NCBI RefSeq assembly: GCF_031885415.1
Contig: NZ_CP116871.1
Coordinates: forward strand, 2,914,001 to 2,978,000
DNA from: Microbacterium forte
GTDB lineage: Bacteria; Actinomycetota; Actinomycetes; Actinomycetales; Microbacteriaceae
DNA length: 64,000 nucleotides
Direction of reading: 5' to 3'
The position numbers were made by a program, and so were the translations under genes. Under the pieces are notes generated by a model that was not told the origin of the DNA, searched no databases, and worked only from the letters and a program-made list of their open reading frames with translations. This document shows positions 51,482-60,577 of the stretch, piece by piece (within the stretch, counting starts at the first letter, position 1; every line of letters starts with the position of its first letter).

Positions 51482-52367
51482 CCTCTGGCCGCGTGCCGGG
51501 TCGTGGCCCGCGTTCGCCGAAGGGGATGATGCGGAGGCCGTGCTGCTCGGTGTTCCTACGTGGCGCACCTCGCTGTCGCCGACCGGCGCGCACGCGACAC
51601 CCGCCGCGATCCGGGAGGCGCTCACCCGCTACAGCGCCACCCTGATGGGTCCGCCGGTCGTCGACCTCACCGAGGCGCTGCGCGTGCTCGACGCGGGCGA
51701 CGTGGTCGAACCAGACGGAGAGGACGGCATCGCTCCGACGGTCGCGCGGGTGCGCGAGCTCGCCGATGCCACGCGCCTCGTCATCGCGCTCGGCGGCGAC
51801 AACGCGCTGACCTACCCGGTCGCTCGGGGCGCTCGGGCCACCGGACTGATCACGATCGACGCCCACTTCGACCTGCGCGACGGGATCTCGAACGGCTCAC
51901 CCGTGCGGCGGCTCGTCGAGGATGCGCCGGAGGGCGAACGGATCGATCCGACGCGGATCGTCCAGATCGGCATCGCGGACTTCGCGAACTCCGCTGCGTA
52001 CGCCGCGCGCGCCGCCGACTGGGGCATCCGCGTGATCACCCTCGACGAGGTGCGCCGAAGGGGCATCGCCGAGGTCATCGCCGAAGCCACGCGCATCGCG
52101 GGAGCGGGCGCCGGTGCCCGCATCCACCTCGATGTCGACGTCGACGCCGCCGACCGCGCCGCAGCGCCCGGTTGCCCGGCATCCGTCCCCGGCGGCTTCG
52201 CCGCGTGGGAGCTGCGCGCGCTCGTCCGCTCGATCGTCGCGGATCCGCGGGTCGTCAGTGCGGACATCGCCGAGGTCGACGCGACGGCCGACGCCGATGA
52301 CATGCGCACGGTGCGCCTCGCCGCGCTGTGCGTGCTCGAGATGCTCGCCGCCCTCGCCACCCGATGA
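51462..52367 (+). CDS. hutG: Formimidoylglutamase (arginase/ureohydrolase family)
   Basis: Protein of 301 aa. It hydrolyses N-formimidoylglutamate to glutamate and formamide with two Mn2+. Metal ligands are visible in [21 protein letters not shown] and [11 protein letters not shown]. The canonical first-metal histidine position in GGDH-type motifs reads GGDN, as in many formiminoglutamases. GGAGG lies just upstream of the ATG at 51462; an earlier in-frame start at 51426 is unlikely. It completes a four-enzyme route from histidine to glutamate. Confidence 0.93.
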   Translation: MALSHDDLWPRAGSWPAFAEGDDAEAVLLGVPTWRTSLSPTGAHATPAAIREALTRYSATLMGPPVVDLTEALRVLDAGDVVEPDGEDGIAPTVARVRELADATRLVIALGGDNALTYPVARGARATGLITIDAHFDLRDGISNGSPVRRLVEDAPEGERIDPTRIVQIGIADFANSAAYAARAADWGIRVITLDEVRRRGIAEVIAEATRIAGAGAGARIHLDVDVDAADRAAAPGCPASVPGGFAAWELRALVRSIVADPRVVSADIAEVDATADADDMRTVRLAALCVLEMLAALATR

Positions 52368-52427
52368 CTGCGAGTTCTCTCCGCGCAGCGTCGATGATGC
52401 TCGTTCGCGCGGGCGGCGTGCCGGACC

Positions 52428-52961
52428 TCAGAGGCCGGCAGCCTTCTCCAGCTGCGCGAGCCTCTCCTGCGGGTTCCCGATGAGCGTCACGATCGGCGGC
52501 GCACCACCGGCGCGTTCGAGGTCGTCGAGCGCATCCAGAAGAGCGCTCTCCATCGCCTCTCGGAGGGCCGGATCCTCGTCGTCGGGAACGTCGATCGGGT
52601 GCCGTAGGTCCAGCGGCACGACGGCGATCAGATCGATGTGGGCCATGGAGGTCTCGACCAGCTCCTGGGCTCGAGAGAGCAGGGCGCCGTCGCCGCGTCC
52701 CAGCATCTCCAGCGCGGTGAGGTAGGCGAGGAAGTCGACGGGACCACGTTCCGAGATGACGGAACTCTCGCGCGCCGACTCTCGCAGCCGAGAGACCGTC
52801 ACGCGGAGCTGCGCCACGAAGCTGGCCGCGCCAGTCGGCGCCTCCGACTCGACGTCGTCGAACGGATCGCCGAGCACCGTGTACTCGGGATGTGCCGCGT
52901 GGAAGTCTGAGATCAGGGTGCTCTTGCCGCTCGCGTGCGTGCCCGACACGACGATCCGCAC
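52428..52961 (-). CDS. P-loop ATP/GTP-binding (AAA_28-like) protein
   Basis: Protein of 177 aa from GTG. MRIVVSGTHASGKSTLISDF is a perfect Walker A at the N-terminus, like nucleotide or small-molecule kinases; SSVISERGPVDFLAYLTALE resembles the lid/acceptor region and IDLIAVVPLD the following strand. Members of this group are annotated ATP-binding or kinase-like without known substrate. It starts 3 nt after the DUF445 stop, so the two form an operon. Confidence 0.82.
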   Translation of the reverse strand: MRIVVSGTHASGKSTLISDFHAAHPEYTVLGDPFDDVESEAPTGAASFVAQLRVTVSRLRESARESSVISERGPVDFLAYLTALEMLGRGDGALLSRAQELVETSMAHIDLIAVVPLDLRHPIDVPDDEDPALREAMESALLDALDDLERAGGAPPIVTLIGNPQERLAQLEKAAGL

Positions 52962-52964
52962 GCC

Positions 52965-54242
52965 TCAGACCCCGGGAATGACCAGGTGCGCGATCGTGAA
53001 GATCGCGAGGCCCGCGAGCGCGCCGACGAAGGTGCCGTTCAGACGGATGTACTGCAGGTCGCGGCCGACCATGAGCTCGATCTTCTCGGTGGTCTCGACC
53101 GGGTCCCAGCGCTCGACGGTGTCGGTGATGATCGACGCGATGTCGTGGCGGTAGCGGTCGACGAGGAACACCGCGGCATCCGACACCCACGTGTCGACGC
53201 GGTGCTGCAGTGCGGCATCCGTCGTCAGCCTGTCGCCGACCTCCTGCAGAGCCTGAGCCGCACGCACGCGCAGCCCGCTCTCGGGGTCGGCGAGGGCGGT
53301 GAGTAGTCCGTTCTTGGCCGTGTTCCACGCCTCGGCGGCGAGGGCGCCCACGCGGGGACTGTCGAAGAGCGACGACTTCGCGTTCTCGAGCTTGGCGCGC
53401 GTCTCCGGGTCGTTCTGCAGGCTGTCGGCGAGGCGGGCGAGGTACCCGTCGACCGCGAGACGGGCCGGATGCTGCGGATCGGCCTGCACGGCGCGGACGA
53501 ACTTCACGGCCTCGTTGTAGGCCGTGTCGTCGACGAACCGGTGCGCGAGCTTCGGCACCCATCCGGGCAGCCTGCGTGAGATGAGACCCGAGAACGACTC
53601 GGCGTTCGCGTCCAGCCAGCGGCCGATGCTGTCGGCCGCGAGGTCGACGGCGCCGTGATGCGCGCCGGCCTCGACGATCTTCTCGAGCCAGGCGCCGGCG
53701 GGCGGGCCCCACTCGGGGGAGACGAGGTGCTCACGGGCCAGGTCTGTGATGAGGTCTCGCACGTCGTCGTCGCTGAGTGCGTTGAGCACGGCGGTCGCGA
53801 TCGTCGCTCCCTCGGCGCCCACGCGCTCGGCGTGGGCCGGCTCTCGCAGCCACTCGCCCGCGCGCTTCGCGATCGCGGTGCTGGCGAGCTTGGTGCGCAC
53901 GACGCTCGCCTCGAGGAAGTTCGTCTCGACGAACTCGCCCAGCGTGCGGCCGATCTCGTCCTTGCGGTTCGGGATGATCGCGGTGTGCGGGATCGGCAGG
54001 CCGAGTGGACGACGGAACAGCGCGGTCACGGCGAACCAGTCGGCGAGGGCACCCACCATGCCGCCTTCGGCGGCGGCGCGCACATAGCCGAGCCACGGCT
54101 GCCGTTCCTGGAACGCGAACGCGAAGACGAAGACGACGGCCATGAAGATCAGCGCGCCGAGCGCCACGGCCTTCATTCGTCGGAGCGCGCGAAGTCGCGC
54201 CTGGTCTGCGGGCGACAGGAGCGCCATCGGGGTTCGCGGCAT
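52965..54242 (-). CDS. DUF445 membrane protein (YjiN-like)
   Basis: Protein of 425 aa. Hydrophobic segments flank a long helical soluble region: MKAVALGALIFMAVVFVFAF near the start and FVGALAGLAIFTIAHLVI at the end. GYVRAAAEGGMVGALADWFA with VTALFRRPLGLPIPHTAIIP is the DUF445 signature, and NRKDEIGRTLGEFVETNFL follows. The family is conserved and uncharacterised. It heads the reverse-strand operon with the P-loop protein. Confidence 0.9.
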   Translation of the reverse strand: MPRTPMALLSPADQARLRALRRMKAVALGALIFMAVVFVFAFAFQERQPWLGYVRAAAEGGMVGALADWFAVTALFRRPLGLPIPHTAIIPNRKDEIGRTLGEFVETNFLEASVVRTKLASTAIAKRAGEWLREPAHAERVGAEGATIATAVLNALSDDDVRDLITDLAREHLVSPEWGPPAGAWLEKIVEAGAHHGAVDLAADSIGRWLDANAESFSGLISRRLPGWVPKLAHRFVDDTAYNEAVKFVRAVQADPQHPARLAVDGYLARLADSLQNDPETRAKLENAKSSLFDSPRVGALAAEAWNTAKNGLLTALADPESGLRVRAAQALQEVGDRLTTDAALQHRVDTWVSDAAVFLVDRYRHDIASIITDTVERWDPVETTEKIELMVGRDLQYIRLNGTFVGALAGLAIFTIAHLVIPGV

Positions 54243-54323
54243 GACGTCATCCTTTCACGGGGAGTTCGAGCCGAGTACGGCGTACCGCATCGAGTCCTGT
54301 CGTCCGTCGAGAGATCTGGGCTG

Positions 54324-54341
54324 TGTAGTACCATCACTACA
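54324..54341 (+). promoter_or_regulatory. Dyad operator/promoter of the vapBC pair
   Basis: TGTAGT (54324-54329) and ACTACA (54336-54341) are perfect inverted hexamers spaced by 6 nt, 20 bp before the antitoxin start. Short dyads at this place are usual binding sites for the antitoxin's own repressor complex. Confidence 0.6.
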
Positions 54342-54360
54342 TTCGGAATCGAGGTACAAC

Positions 54361-54645
54361 GTGTTCACCATGACCGCTCGAGAATTCAACCAGTCCGTCG
54401 CGCGCGCTCAGCGCGTCGCCGACGACCAGCCCGTGATGATCACGAAGCGCGGCGAGCCCGCGTACGTGCTCTTGAGCATCGACGAGTACGAACGGCTAGC
54501 CCCGGCCCGGCCCGGGTCGATTCTCGAGTTCCTCGCGATGCCGGAGAAGGACCTCATGGACGACGACGGCGAGTTCGATCGCATCATCGACGAGATCGTC
54601 GCCGACCGGAAGACGGACTTCGGTCGTCCTCCGATCGAGTTCTGA
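54361..54645 (+). CDS. vapB: Phd/YefM-type antitoxin (VapB-like)
   Basis: Protein of 94 aa from GTG at 54361. The MTAREFNQSVARAQRVADDQ and PVMITKRGEPAYVLLSIDEY blocks are the Phd/YefM DNA-binding domain; the acidic C-terminal segment (DDDGEFDRIIDEIV) should wrap the toxin. An ATG three codons later could be used. It is followed after 3 nt by the PIN toxin gene. Confidence 0.92.
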   Translation: MFTMTAREFNQSVARAQRVADDQPVMITKRGEPAYVLLSIDEYERLAPARPGSILEFLAMPEKDLMDDDGEFDRIIDEIVADRKTDFGRPPIEF

Positions 54646-54648
54646 CCG

Positions 54649-55059
54649 ATGTATCTGCTCGACACGAACACGTTCTCCGACGCGAGGCGCGGAATCGGAG
54701 CCGGCATCGCCGCTCGCACCTGGATGGAGAGCGGGGAGCCCGAGGCTCTTCACATGAGCGCCATCACCGACTACGAGCTGGAACTCGGTGTCCTCGGACT
54801 CCAGCGGCGCGACCCGCGTCAGGCGAGAGCACTCCGACGCTGGCTGGACGCGCTCCGACTCGGGCTCGGCTCCCGCATCCTCCCCGTCTCTCCGCAGATC
54901 GCGCGGACGTGCGCCGCTCTCAACGTGCCGGATCGTCGTCCGTGGGCTGACGCGCTGATCGCGGCCACAGCGTTGCATCACGGCCTGACTCTCGTGACGC
55001 GCAACACGAAGGACTTCGAGATCCCCGGCCTGTCGGTGCTGAACCCGTTCGAGGACTGA
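54649..55059 (+). CDS. vapC: PIN-domain toxin VapC
   Basis: Protein of 136 aa. The acidic Mg2+ site of PIN ribonucleases is seen in MYLLDTNTFSD (D5), ITDYELELGV (glutamates), PWADALIAATALHHG and LVTRNTKDFEI. It should cleave RNA when freed of VapB. The close spacing to the Phd-type antitoxin and the dyad upstream make a complete type II system. Confidence 0.93.
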   Translation: MYLLDTNTFSDARRGIGAGIAARTWMESGEPEALHMSAITDYELELGVLGLQRRDPRQARALRRWLDALRLGLGSRILPVSPQIARTCAALNVPDRRPWADALIAATALHHGLTLVTRNTKDFEIPGLSVLNPFED

Positions 55060-55088
55060 CAGCGGCAGAGGCCGAGTACCCTCGAAAC

Positions 55089-55361
55089 GTGATCGAAGAC
55101 ATCAAGAAGCGTGCACTGCACCGCACCAGCATCCTCGAAGGTCAGATGCGCGGAGTCGCGCGGATGATCGAGAACGAGGAGTACTGCATGGACATCATCA
55201 CGCAGTCCCGCGCGATCCAGCGCTCTCTGGAGTCTCTCAACCGCCTGCTGCTCGAGAACCACCTGCGCACGCACGTGACGCATATGTTCGACGAGGGCGG
55301 GGAGGAGCGCGACAAGGCCGTCGACGAGCTGCTGAAGGCGTTCGACTTCGACCGCAAGTAG
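55089..55361 (+). CDS. CsoR/RcnR-family metal-sensing repressor
   Basis: Protein of 90 aa, the DUF156 all-helical fold (RALHRTSILEGQMRGVARMI, then YCMDIITQSRAIQRSLESLN). Putative ligands are C33, H58 and H62, a Cys-His-His set, rather than the Cys-His-Cys of copper CsoR. That fits the RcnR-like arrangement except that the N-terminal histidine of RcnR is absent. No efflux pump lies beside it. TACCCT at 55077-55082 is 6 nt before the GTG, suggesting a leaderless message. Confidence 0.88.
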   Translation: MIEDIKKRALHRTSILEGQMRGVARMIENEEYCMDIITQSRAIQRSLESLNRLLLENHLRTHVTHMFDEGGEERDKAVDELLKAFDFDRK

Positions 55362-55381
55362 AGCCGCGCTCCTCCTCTCGA

Positions 55382-56929
55382 TCAGCGTCCGCCGCCGAAC
55401 ACCTCGCCCTCCATGGCGTCGTAGCCCTCGGCCTGCGGGTCTCCGTGCGAACCGCCCGACAGCGCGTACTCCTCTTCGGGGGAGAGCACGAGACGGTGCC
55501 GGAAGAACAGGCCGAAGCCGAGCAGGATGATCACGTAGACGATCGCGATCGCGATGATCGCCGGGCCGAACGTGGGGTTCAGCAGGAAGCCCACGAAGAT
55601 CAGGGCGGCGATCACGAGGGCGATGACCGCACCCGGGATGCCCCACGGGCTCACGTACGGGCGGTCGACGTTCGGGAACTTCTTGCGCAGGATGATGAAC
55701 GACACGAGCTGCAGTCCGTAGGCGACGACTGCTCCCCAGACGGCGATGTTCAGGACGATCGCACCGGCGACCGTACCCGCGCCCTCGGAGTCGACCGCGG
55801 TGAGCACGTCGAGCACGATCAGCGCGACGAAGCCGATCGCAGCACCCACGGTGAGGGCGACCCACGGCGTCTGGCGCTTTCCGGTGAGCGAGAGGAAGCG
55901 CGGGTAGTACCCGGCGCGCGACAGCGAGTACATGTTGCGTCCGTAGGCGAACATGATGCCCTGCAGCGAGGCGAGCAGGCCGATGAGTGCGAACAGCGCG
56001 AGCACGGCGGCGAGCTGGTCGCCCACGATCGCGCGGAAGCCGTCGAGCAGCGGTTCGCCGGCGGTGCCTGTCGCTTCGGCTCCGAGCACGCCGGTGTTGA
56101 GGAACAGCACCAGGAGGCCCGTGATGATGAGGGTGCCGCGAGCCCAGAACCCTGCCTTGGGGATGTCGCGCGTCGGGTTGTGCGATTCCTCCGCCGCGAG
56201 CGGCAGCTCCTCGATGCCGAGGAAGAACCACATCGCGAAGGGCAGTGCGAACAGGATCGGCAGTACGCCGTGGGGGAGGAACGCCGTCTGGCCCTCGTCG
56301 GGCACGATGTCCCACAGGGCATCCCACGAGAACGCGCCCGAGAAGAGCGCCATGGCGGAGAAGACCAGGATGATCCCGATCGAGATCACCGACACGATGA
56401 TCGCGAAGCGGAACGAGATCGCCGCGCCCGCGGAGTTCAGGGCGATGAAGACGATGTAGAGGATGAGGTACCAGACCCATCCGGGCAGCTCGAGGCCCAG
56501 CAGCTCACTCGTGATGCCGTTCGCATACGACGCCGAGAAGTAGACGATCACCGCCGTGGTCGCGACGTACTCGATGGTCTCGGCCGCGCCGGTGACGAGG
56601 CCGCCCCACGGGCCCATGGCCGAACGGGCGAACGAGTAGGCTCCGCCGGTGTGGGGCATGGCCGCCGCCATCTCTCCGATGGCGAAGATCATGCCGTAGT
56701 ACATCGCGACGAGGATCGCGAAGGCGATGAGCATCCCGCCGAAGCCCGCGAAGTCGATGCCGAAGTTCCACCCGGAGAAGTCACCCGAGATCACGGCGGC
56801 GACCGCGAGGCCCCACAGGCCCCAGACTCCGGCGGACCTCTTCAGTGTGCGTTTCTCGAAATACTCACTCCCGGCGCGTGTATAGGTCGCTCCGGCGACC
56901 TTGCGGGATTCATTGCTCTGCTGGGACAT
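55382..56929 (-). CDS. Amino acid/amine permease, ethanolamine permease type
   Basis: APC-superfamily transporter of 515 aa with about 12 hydrophobic segments. GVWGLWGLAVAAVISGDFSG, FAIGEMAAAMPHTGGAYSFA and RSAMGPWGGLVTGAAETIEY are the ethanolamine-permease blocks; FFLGIEELPLAAEESHNPTR is the conserved APC segment. It imports a small amine into the cell. The ATG at 56929 has GGAGAG upstream. It is divergent from the gamma-glutamylamine synthetase gene across 156 bp, so the pair probably shares induction. Confidence 0.9.
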   Translation of the reverse strand: MSQQSNESRKVAGATYTRAGSEYFEKRTLKRSAGVWGLWGLAVAAVISGDFSGWNFGIDFAGFGGMLIAFAILVAMYYGMIFAIGEMAAAMPHTGGAYSFARSAMGPWGGLVTGAAETIEYVATTAVIVYFSASYANGITSELLGLELPGWVWYLILYIVFIALNSAGAAISFRFAIIVSVISIGIILVFSAMALFSGAFSWDALWDIVPDEGQTAFLPHGVLPILFALPFAMWFFLGIEELPLAAEESHNPTRDIPKAGFWARGTLIITGLLVLFLNTGVLGAEATGTAGEPLLDGFRAIVGDQLAAVLALFALIGLLASLQGIMFAYGRNMYSLSRAGYYPRFLSLTGKRQTPWVALTVGAAIGFVALIVLDVLTAVDSEGAGTVAGAIVLNIAVWGAVVAYGLQLVSFIILRKKFPNVDRPYVSPWGIPGAVIALVIAALIFVGFLLNPTFGPAIIAIAIVYVIILLGFGLFFRHRLVLSPEEEYALSGGSHGDPQAEGYDAMEGEVFGGGR

Positions 56930-57085
56930 CCGCTCTCCGTTCGCATGCGTGCAGGCGCCGGGTGCACCTTGCGGACGATTGTGACAGTCAATGGTGGTTT
57001 CGTCTACCTTTAAACGGCAAGGTGATCTACTCTGAGGGCGAAGCCGGTCGGCCGATCGCTTCACAGCACGAGAACGGAGCGTCAG
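56930..57085. promoter_or_regulatory. Divergent promoter region of the amine catabolic island
   Basis: A possible plus-strand promoter has GTGACA at 56981-56986 and TACCTT at 57005-57010 with 18 nt between. The TTTAAA after it is one of few AT-rich spots here. I see no strong palindrome, so the GntR site is not defined. Confidence 0.35.
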
Positions 57086-58441
57086 ATGGCGGGCAACCTG
57101 AGCATCGAACAGCTGGATGCCGGCATCGCCGCCGGCGAGATCGACACGGTGATCGTGGCCTTCGCCGACGCGCAGGGCCGGCTGGTCGGCAAACGTGTGT
57201 CGGCGCGGCTGTTCCAGGAGGACATCCTGGCCCACGGTGCCGAGGCGTGCGACTATCTGCTCTCGGTCGACGTCGACATGAACACCGTCGACGGCTACGC
57301 GATGTCGGGCTGGGATCGCGGCTACGGCGACATGGTGCTCAAGCCCGACGTCGAGACTCTGCGCAACATCCCCTGGCTCGACGGCACTGCTCTCGTCATG
57401 GCCGACCTCGTCTGGCAGAACGGCGAGCCGGTCGGGCCCTCGCCCCGGGCCATCCTCGACCGGCAGCGCGACCGCCTCGCCGAGCGGGGATGGACCGCGT
57501 ACTCCGGAACTGAGCTCGAGTTCATCGTCTTCGACAACACGTATCGCGATGCGTGGGCGCGCAAGTACGAAGGTCTGACGCCCGCGACCGACTACAACGT
57601 CGACTACAACCTGCTCGCCTCGACCCGCATGGAGCCGCTGCTGCGCGACATCCGCAACAGCATGGACGGGGCAGGGCTCTACTGCGAGGGCGTGAAGGGC
57701 GAGTGCAACTTCGGTCAGCAGGAGATCGCGTTCCGCTATGCGGAGGTGCGAGAGACCGCCGACCAGCACGCGATCTACAAGAACGGTGCGAAGGAGATCG
57801 CCGAGCAGCACGGGCAGGCGCTCACGTTCATGGCCAAGTTCAACGAGCGCGAGGGCAACAGCTGTCACATCCACCTGTCGCTGCGCGACGAGTCGGGCGC
57901 TCCGGTCATGGCGGGCGACGGCGAGCACGGCTTCAGCCCCGTGATGGAGCACTGGATCGCCGGCATCCTCGCCACGCTCCGCGAGTTCACCCTGCTGCTC
58001 GCGCCGAACATCAACTCGTACAAGCGCTTCGCGAAGGGCAGCTTCGCGCCGACGGGAGTCGCGTGGGGAATCGACAACCGCACGTGTGCCCTGCGCGTGG
58101 TCGGTTCAGGCTCGGGGCTCCGGGTGGAGAACCGAGTGCCCGGGGGCGACGTGAACCCGTACCTCGCGATCTCGGCGATCATCGCGGGCGGGCTGCACGG
58201 CATCGACAACGAGCTGCCGTTGCCCGAGCGGTTCACCGGCAACGCCTATGAGGCCGGGGTCGATCATCTGCCGACGACCCTGCGCGAGGCCGCGAAGCTG
58301 TTCAGCGAGTCGACCATCGCGCGCGCGGCGTTCGGCGACGACGTGGTCGAGCACTACCTGAACCAGGCCCGCATCGAGGTGGAAGCCTATGACGCGGCCG
58401 TCACCGACTGGGAGCGCATCCGTGGCTTCGAGCGCCTCTGA
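57086..58441 (+). CDS. Glutamine synthetase-like gamma-glutamylamine synthetase (PuuA/GlnA4 type)
   Basis: Protein of 451 aa of the GS superfamily. It should join glutamate to an amine with ATP. AFADAQGRLVGKRVSARLF replaces the GS N-terminal loop; SGTELEFIVFDN, CEGVKGECNFGQQEIAFRYA, REGNSCHIHLSL, NINSYKRFAKGSFAPTGVAW and DNRTCALRVVG carry metal, glutamate and ATP sites. The NLY-type adenylylation motif of true GlnA is absent. Neighbours (permease, gamma-glutamyl hydrolase, aldehyde dehydrogenase) place it in amine catabolism. Candidates are ethanolamine, another amino alcohol, or a polyamine. Confidence 0.9.
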   Translation: MAGNLSIEQLDAGIAAGEIDTVIVAFADAQGRLVGKRVSARLFQEDILAHGAEACDYLLSVDVDMNTVDGYAMSGWDRGYGDMVLKPDVETLRNIPWLDGTALVMADLVWQNGEPVGPSPRAILDRQRDRLAERGWTAYSGTELEFIVFDNTYRDAWARKYEGLTPATDYNVDYNLLASTRMEPLLRDIRNSMDGAGLYCEGVKGECNFGQQEIAFRYAEVRETADQHAIYKNGAKEIAEQHGQALTFMAKFNEREGNSCHIHLSLRDESGAPVMAGDGEHGFSPVMEHWIAGILATLREFTLLLAPNINSYKRFAKGSFAPTGVAWGIDNRTCALRVVGSGSGLRVENRVPGGDVNPYLAISAIIAGGLHGIDNELPLPERFTGNAYEAGVDHLPTTLREAAKLFSESTIARAAFGDDVVEHYLNQARIEVEAYDAAVTDWERIRGFERL

Positions 58442-59174
58442 CCCCAGGCCGCTGATCGGCGTCACGACGTACCTGGAGCGCGCGCAGCAGGGGGTGTGGG
58501 ATGTGCGGGCGGCGTTCCTGCCTGAGCAGTACCTCACGAGCGTGACCTCCGTCGGCGGCATCGCGCTGCTCCTGCCTCCGCAGGATCCGGATGCCGCGGA
58601 TGCGGCCATCTCGGGCATGGACGGCCTCGTGCTCTCGGGCGGTGCTGATGTGGCCCCCGAGCTGTACGGCGAGGACCGGCATCCGCTCACCGACCCCGCC
58701 CGCGTCGACCGTGATGCATGGGAGCTCGCCCTGTTCCGGGCGGCGGAGCGCCGTGGCATCCCGGTGCTCGCGATCTGCCGCGGTCTGCAGCTCGTGAACG
58801 TCGCCCGCGGCGGCACCCTGCAGCAGCATCTGCCCGAATCGCTCGGCACCGAGAAGTACCGCATCGGCGGCGGCGTCTTCGCCGAGAACGACGTCGAGGT
58901 GTCGACCGACACTCCGCTCGCCGAGATCATCGGCGAGACCGAGATGCGCGTGCACAGCTACCACCACCAGGGCGTCGGTCGACTCGGCGACGGTCTCGTG
59001 GCGGCTGCGCACTCCGACGACGGACTCGTGCAGGCCTTCGTCGACACCTCGGCCGGCCACATCGTCGGCGTCCAATGGCACCCCGAGGAGAACGCCGAGG
59101 ATCGGCGGCTCTTCACCGATCTCGTCGCACAGGCCCGCGCGTTCGCCGCGCGGCGGAAGGAGGACGCCCGATGA
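58422..59174 (+). CDS. Class I glutamine amidotransferase, gamma-glutamyl-amide hydrolase (PuuD type)
   Basis: Protein of 250 aa from GTG at 58422, with GGGAG 7 nt before it; an earlier in-frame ATG at 58389 is deeper inside the synthetase gene. PLIGVTTYLERAQQGVWDVR, GLVLSGGADVAPELYGED, the nucleophile elbow VLAICRGLQLVNVARGG and the His-Glu pair in GVQWHPEENAEDRRLF are the PuuD set. It would release glutamate from a gamma-glutamylated acid. It overlaps both neighbours. Confidence 0.92.
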   Translation: MASSASDPRPLIGVTTYLERAQQGVWDVRAAFLPEQYLTSVTSVGGIALLLPPQDPDAADAAISGMDGLVLSGGADVAPELYGEDRHPLTDPARVDRDAWELALFRAAERRGIPVLAICRGLQLVNVARGGTLQQHLPESLGTEKYRIGGGVFAENDVEVSTDTPLAEIIGETEMRVHSYHHQGVGRLGDGLVAAAHSDDGLVQAFVDTSAGHIVGVQWHPEENAEDRRLFTDLVAQARAFAARRKEDAR

Positions 59175-60532
59175 GCGCGTTCACAGTCATCAACCCGTCG
59201 ACCGGAGCGGCGATCCGCGAGATCGCGCGCGCCGACATCGGAGAGACGGATGCCGCGATCGCGCGCGCCGTCGTGGCGCAGCGTCGATGGGCCGCGCTGG
59301 CCCCGGTCGCTCGGGCCGATGCCCTCCGGGCGTTCGCTCGCACGGTCGAGGCCGCGGCCGAAGAGCTCGCCCAGCTCGAGGTGCTGAACTCCGGGCATCC
59401 GATCGGTTCCGCCCGATGGGAGGCCGGTCACGTCGCGCAGGTCCTCAACTACTACTCCGCCGACCCTGAACGGCTGTCCGGCCGGCAGATCCCGGTGGCA
59501 GGCGGACTCGATGTCACCTTCCACGACCCCTACGGCGTGGTCGGTGTCATCGTGCCGTGGAACTTCCCGATGACGATCGCCGCCTGGGCGTTCGCGCCGG
59601 CGCTCGCCGCAGGGAACGCCGTGGTGCTGAAGCCCGCCGAGCTCACCCCTCTCACGGCCATCCGCCTCGGCGAACTCGCTCTCGAAGCGGGTCTTCCCGA
59701 AGGGCTGTTCGAGGTCGTCACCGGGTCGGGTTCGGTCGTCGGACAGCGGCTCGTCGAGCATCCGGATGTCCGCAAGGTCGTGTTCACCGGGTCGACCGAG
59801 GTCGGCATCGAGGTCGCGGCCGGATGCGCTCGAGCGCTCAAGCCCGTCACGCTGGAGCTCGGCGGCAAGAGCGCCAACATCGTCTTCGCCGACGCGGACC
59901 TCGAGAAGGCCGTCGCGGCGGTTCCGGGTTCGGTGTTCGACAACGCGGGTCAGGATTGCTGCGCCCGCAGCCGGCTGCTCGTGCAGCGATCGGTGTACGA
60001 CCGATTCCTCGAACTGCTCGAGCCCGCTGTCGCTGCGTGGCGAGTAGGAGACCCGTCGAGGACCGACACCGACATGGGACCGCTCATCTCGGCCGCACAC
60101 CGCGACACGGTCTCGGGGTTCCTCGACGACGCGAACATCGCCTTCCGCGGCAGCGCACCCGAGGGCGACGGCTTTTGGTTCGCCCCGGCCGTGGTGCTCG
60201 CCGATCCGTCCGACAGGATCGCGCAGCAGGAGGTGTTCGGCCCGGTCGTCGCGGTCATGCCGTTCGATGACGAAGCCGATGCGATCCGGCTCGCGAACGA
60301 CACCGCCTACGGACTCGCCGGCTCGATCTGGACCGAGAACCTCGGCCGCGCCGTGCGCGTCTCACGGGGTGTGCAGAGCGGCGTGCTGTCGGTCAACTCG
60401 CACTCGTCGGTGCGATACGCGACGCCGTTCGGCGGCATGAAGGCCTCGGGTCTCGGGCGTGAGCTCGGGCCCGACGCCGCCGAGCACTTCACCGAGACCA
60501 AGAACGTCTTCTTCGCGACCGACGAATCCTGA
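59171..60532 (+). CDS. Aldehyde dehydrogenase (PuuC-like)
   Basis: NAD(P)+-dependent ALDH of 453 aa, slightly short at the N-terminus for the family. VIVPWNFPMTIAAWAFAPAL and KPAELTPLTAIRLGELALEA bind the cofactor; the general base is in VTLELGGKSANIVF and the nucleophile C263 in NAGQDCCARSR. In this operon it probably oxidises a gamma-glutamylamino-aldehyde to the acid that the PuuD-type enzyme then hydrolyses. Its ATG overlaps the hydrolase stop by 4 nt. Confidence 0.93.
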   Translation: MSAFTVINPSTGAAIREIARADIGETDAAIARAVVAQRRWAALAPVARADALRAFARTVEAAAEELAQLEVLNSGHPIGSARWEAGHVAQVLNYYSADPERLSGRQIPVAGGLDVTFHDPYGVVGVIVPWNFPMTIAAWAFAPALAAGNAVVLKPAELTPLTAIRLGELALEAGLPEGLFEVVTGSGSVVGQRLVEHPDVRKVVFTGSTEVGIEVAAGCARALKPVTLELGGKSANIVFADADLEKAVAAVPGSVFDNAGQDCCARSRLLVQRSVYDRFLELLEPAVAAWRVGDPSRTDTDMGPLISAAHRDTVSGFLDDANIAFRGSAPEGDGFWFAPAVVLADPSDRIAQQEVFGPVVAVMPFDDEADAIRLANDTAYGLAGSIWTENLGRAVRVSRGVQSGVLSVNSHSSVRYATPFGGMKASGLGRELGPDAAEHFTETKNVFFATDES

Positions 60533-60577
60533 CAGCGACACCCGGCCCGACCTTTTCACTGCAACGGAGAAACACAC

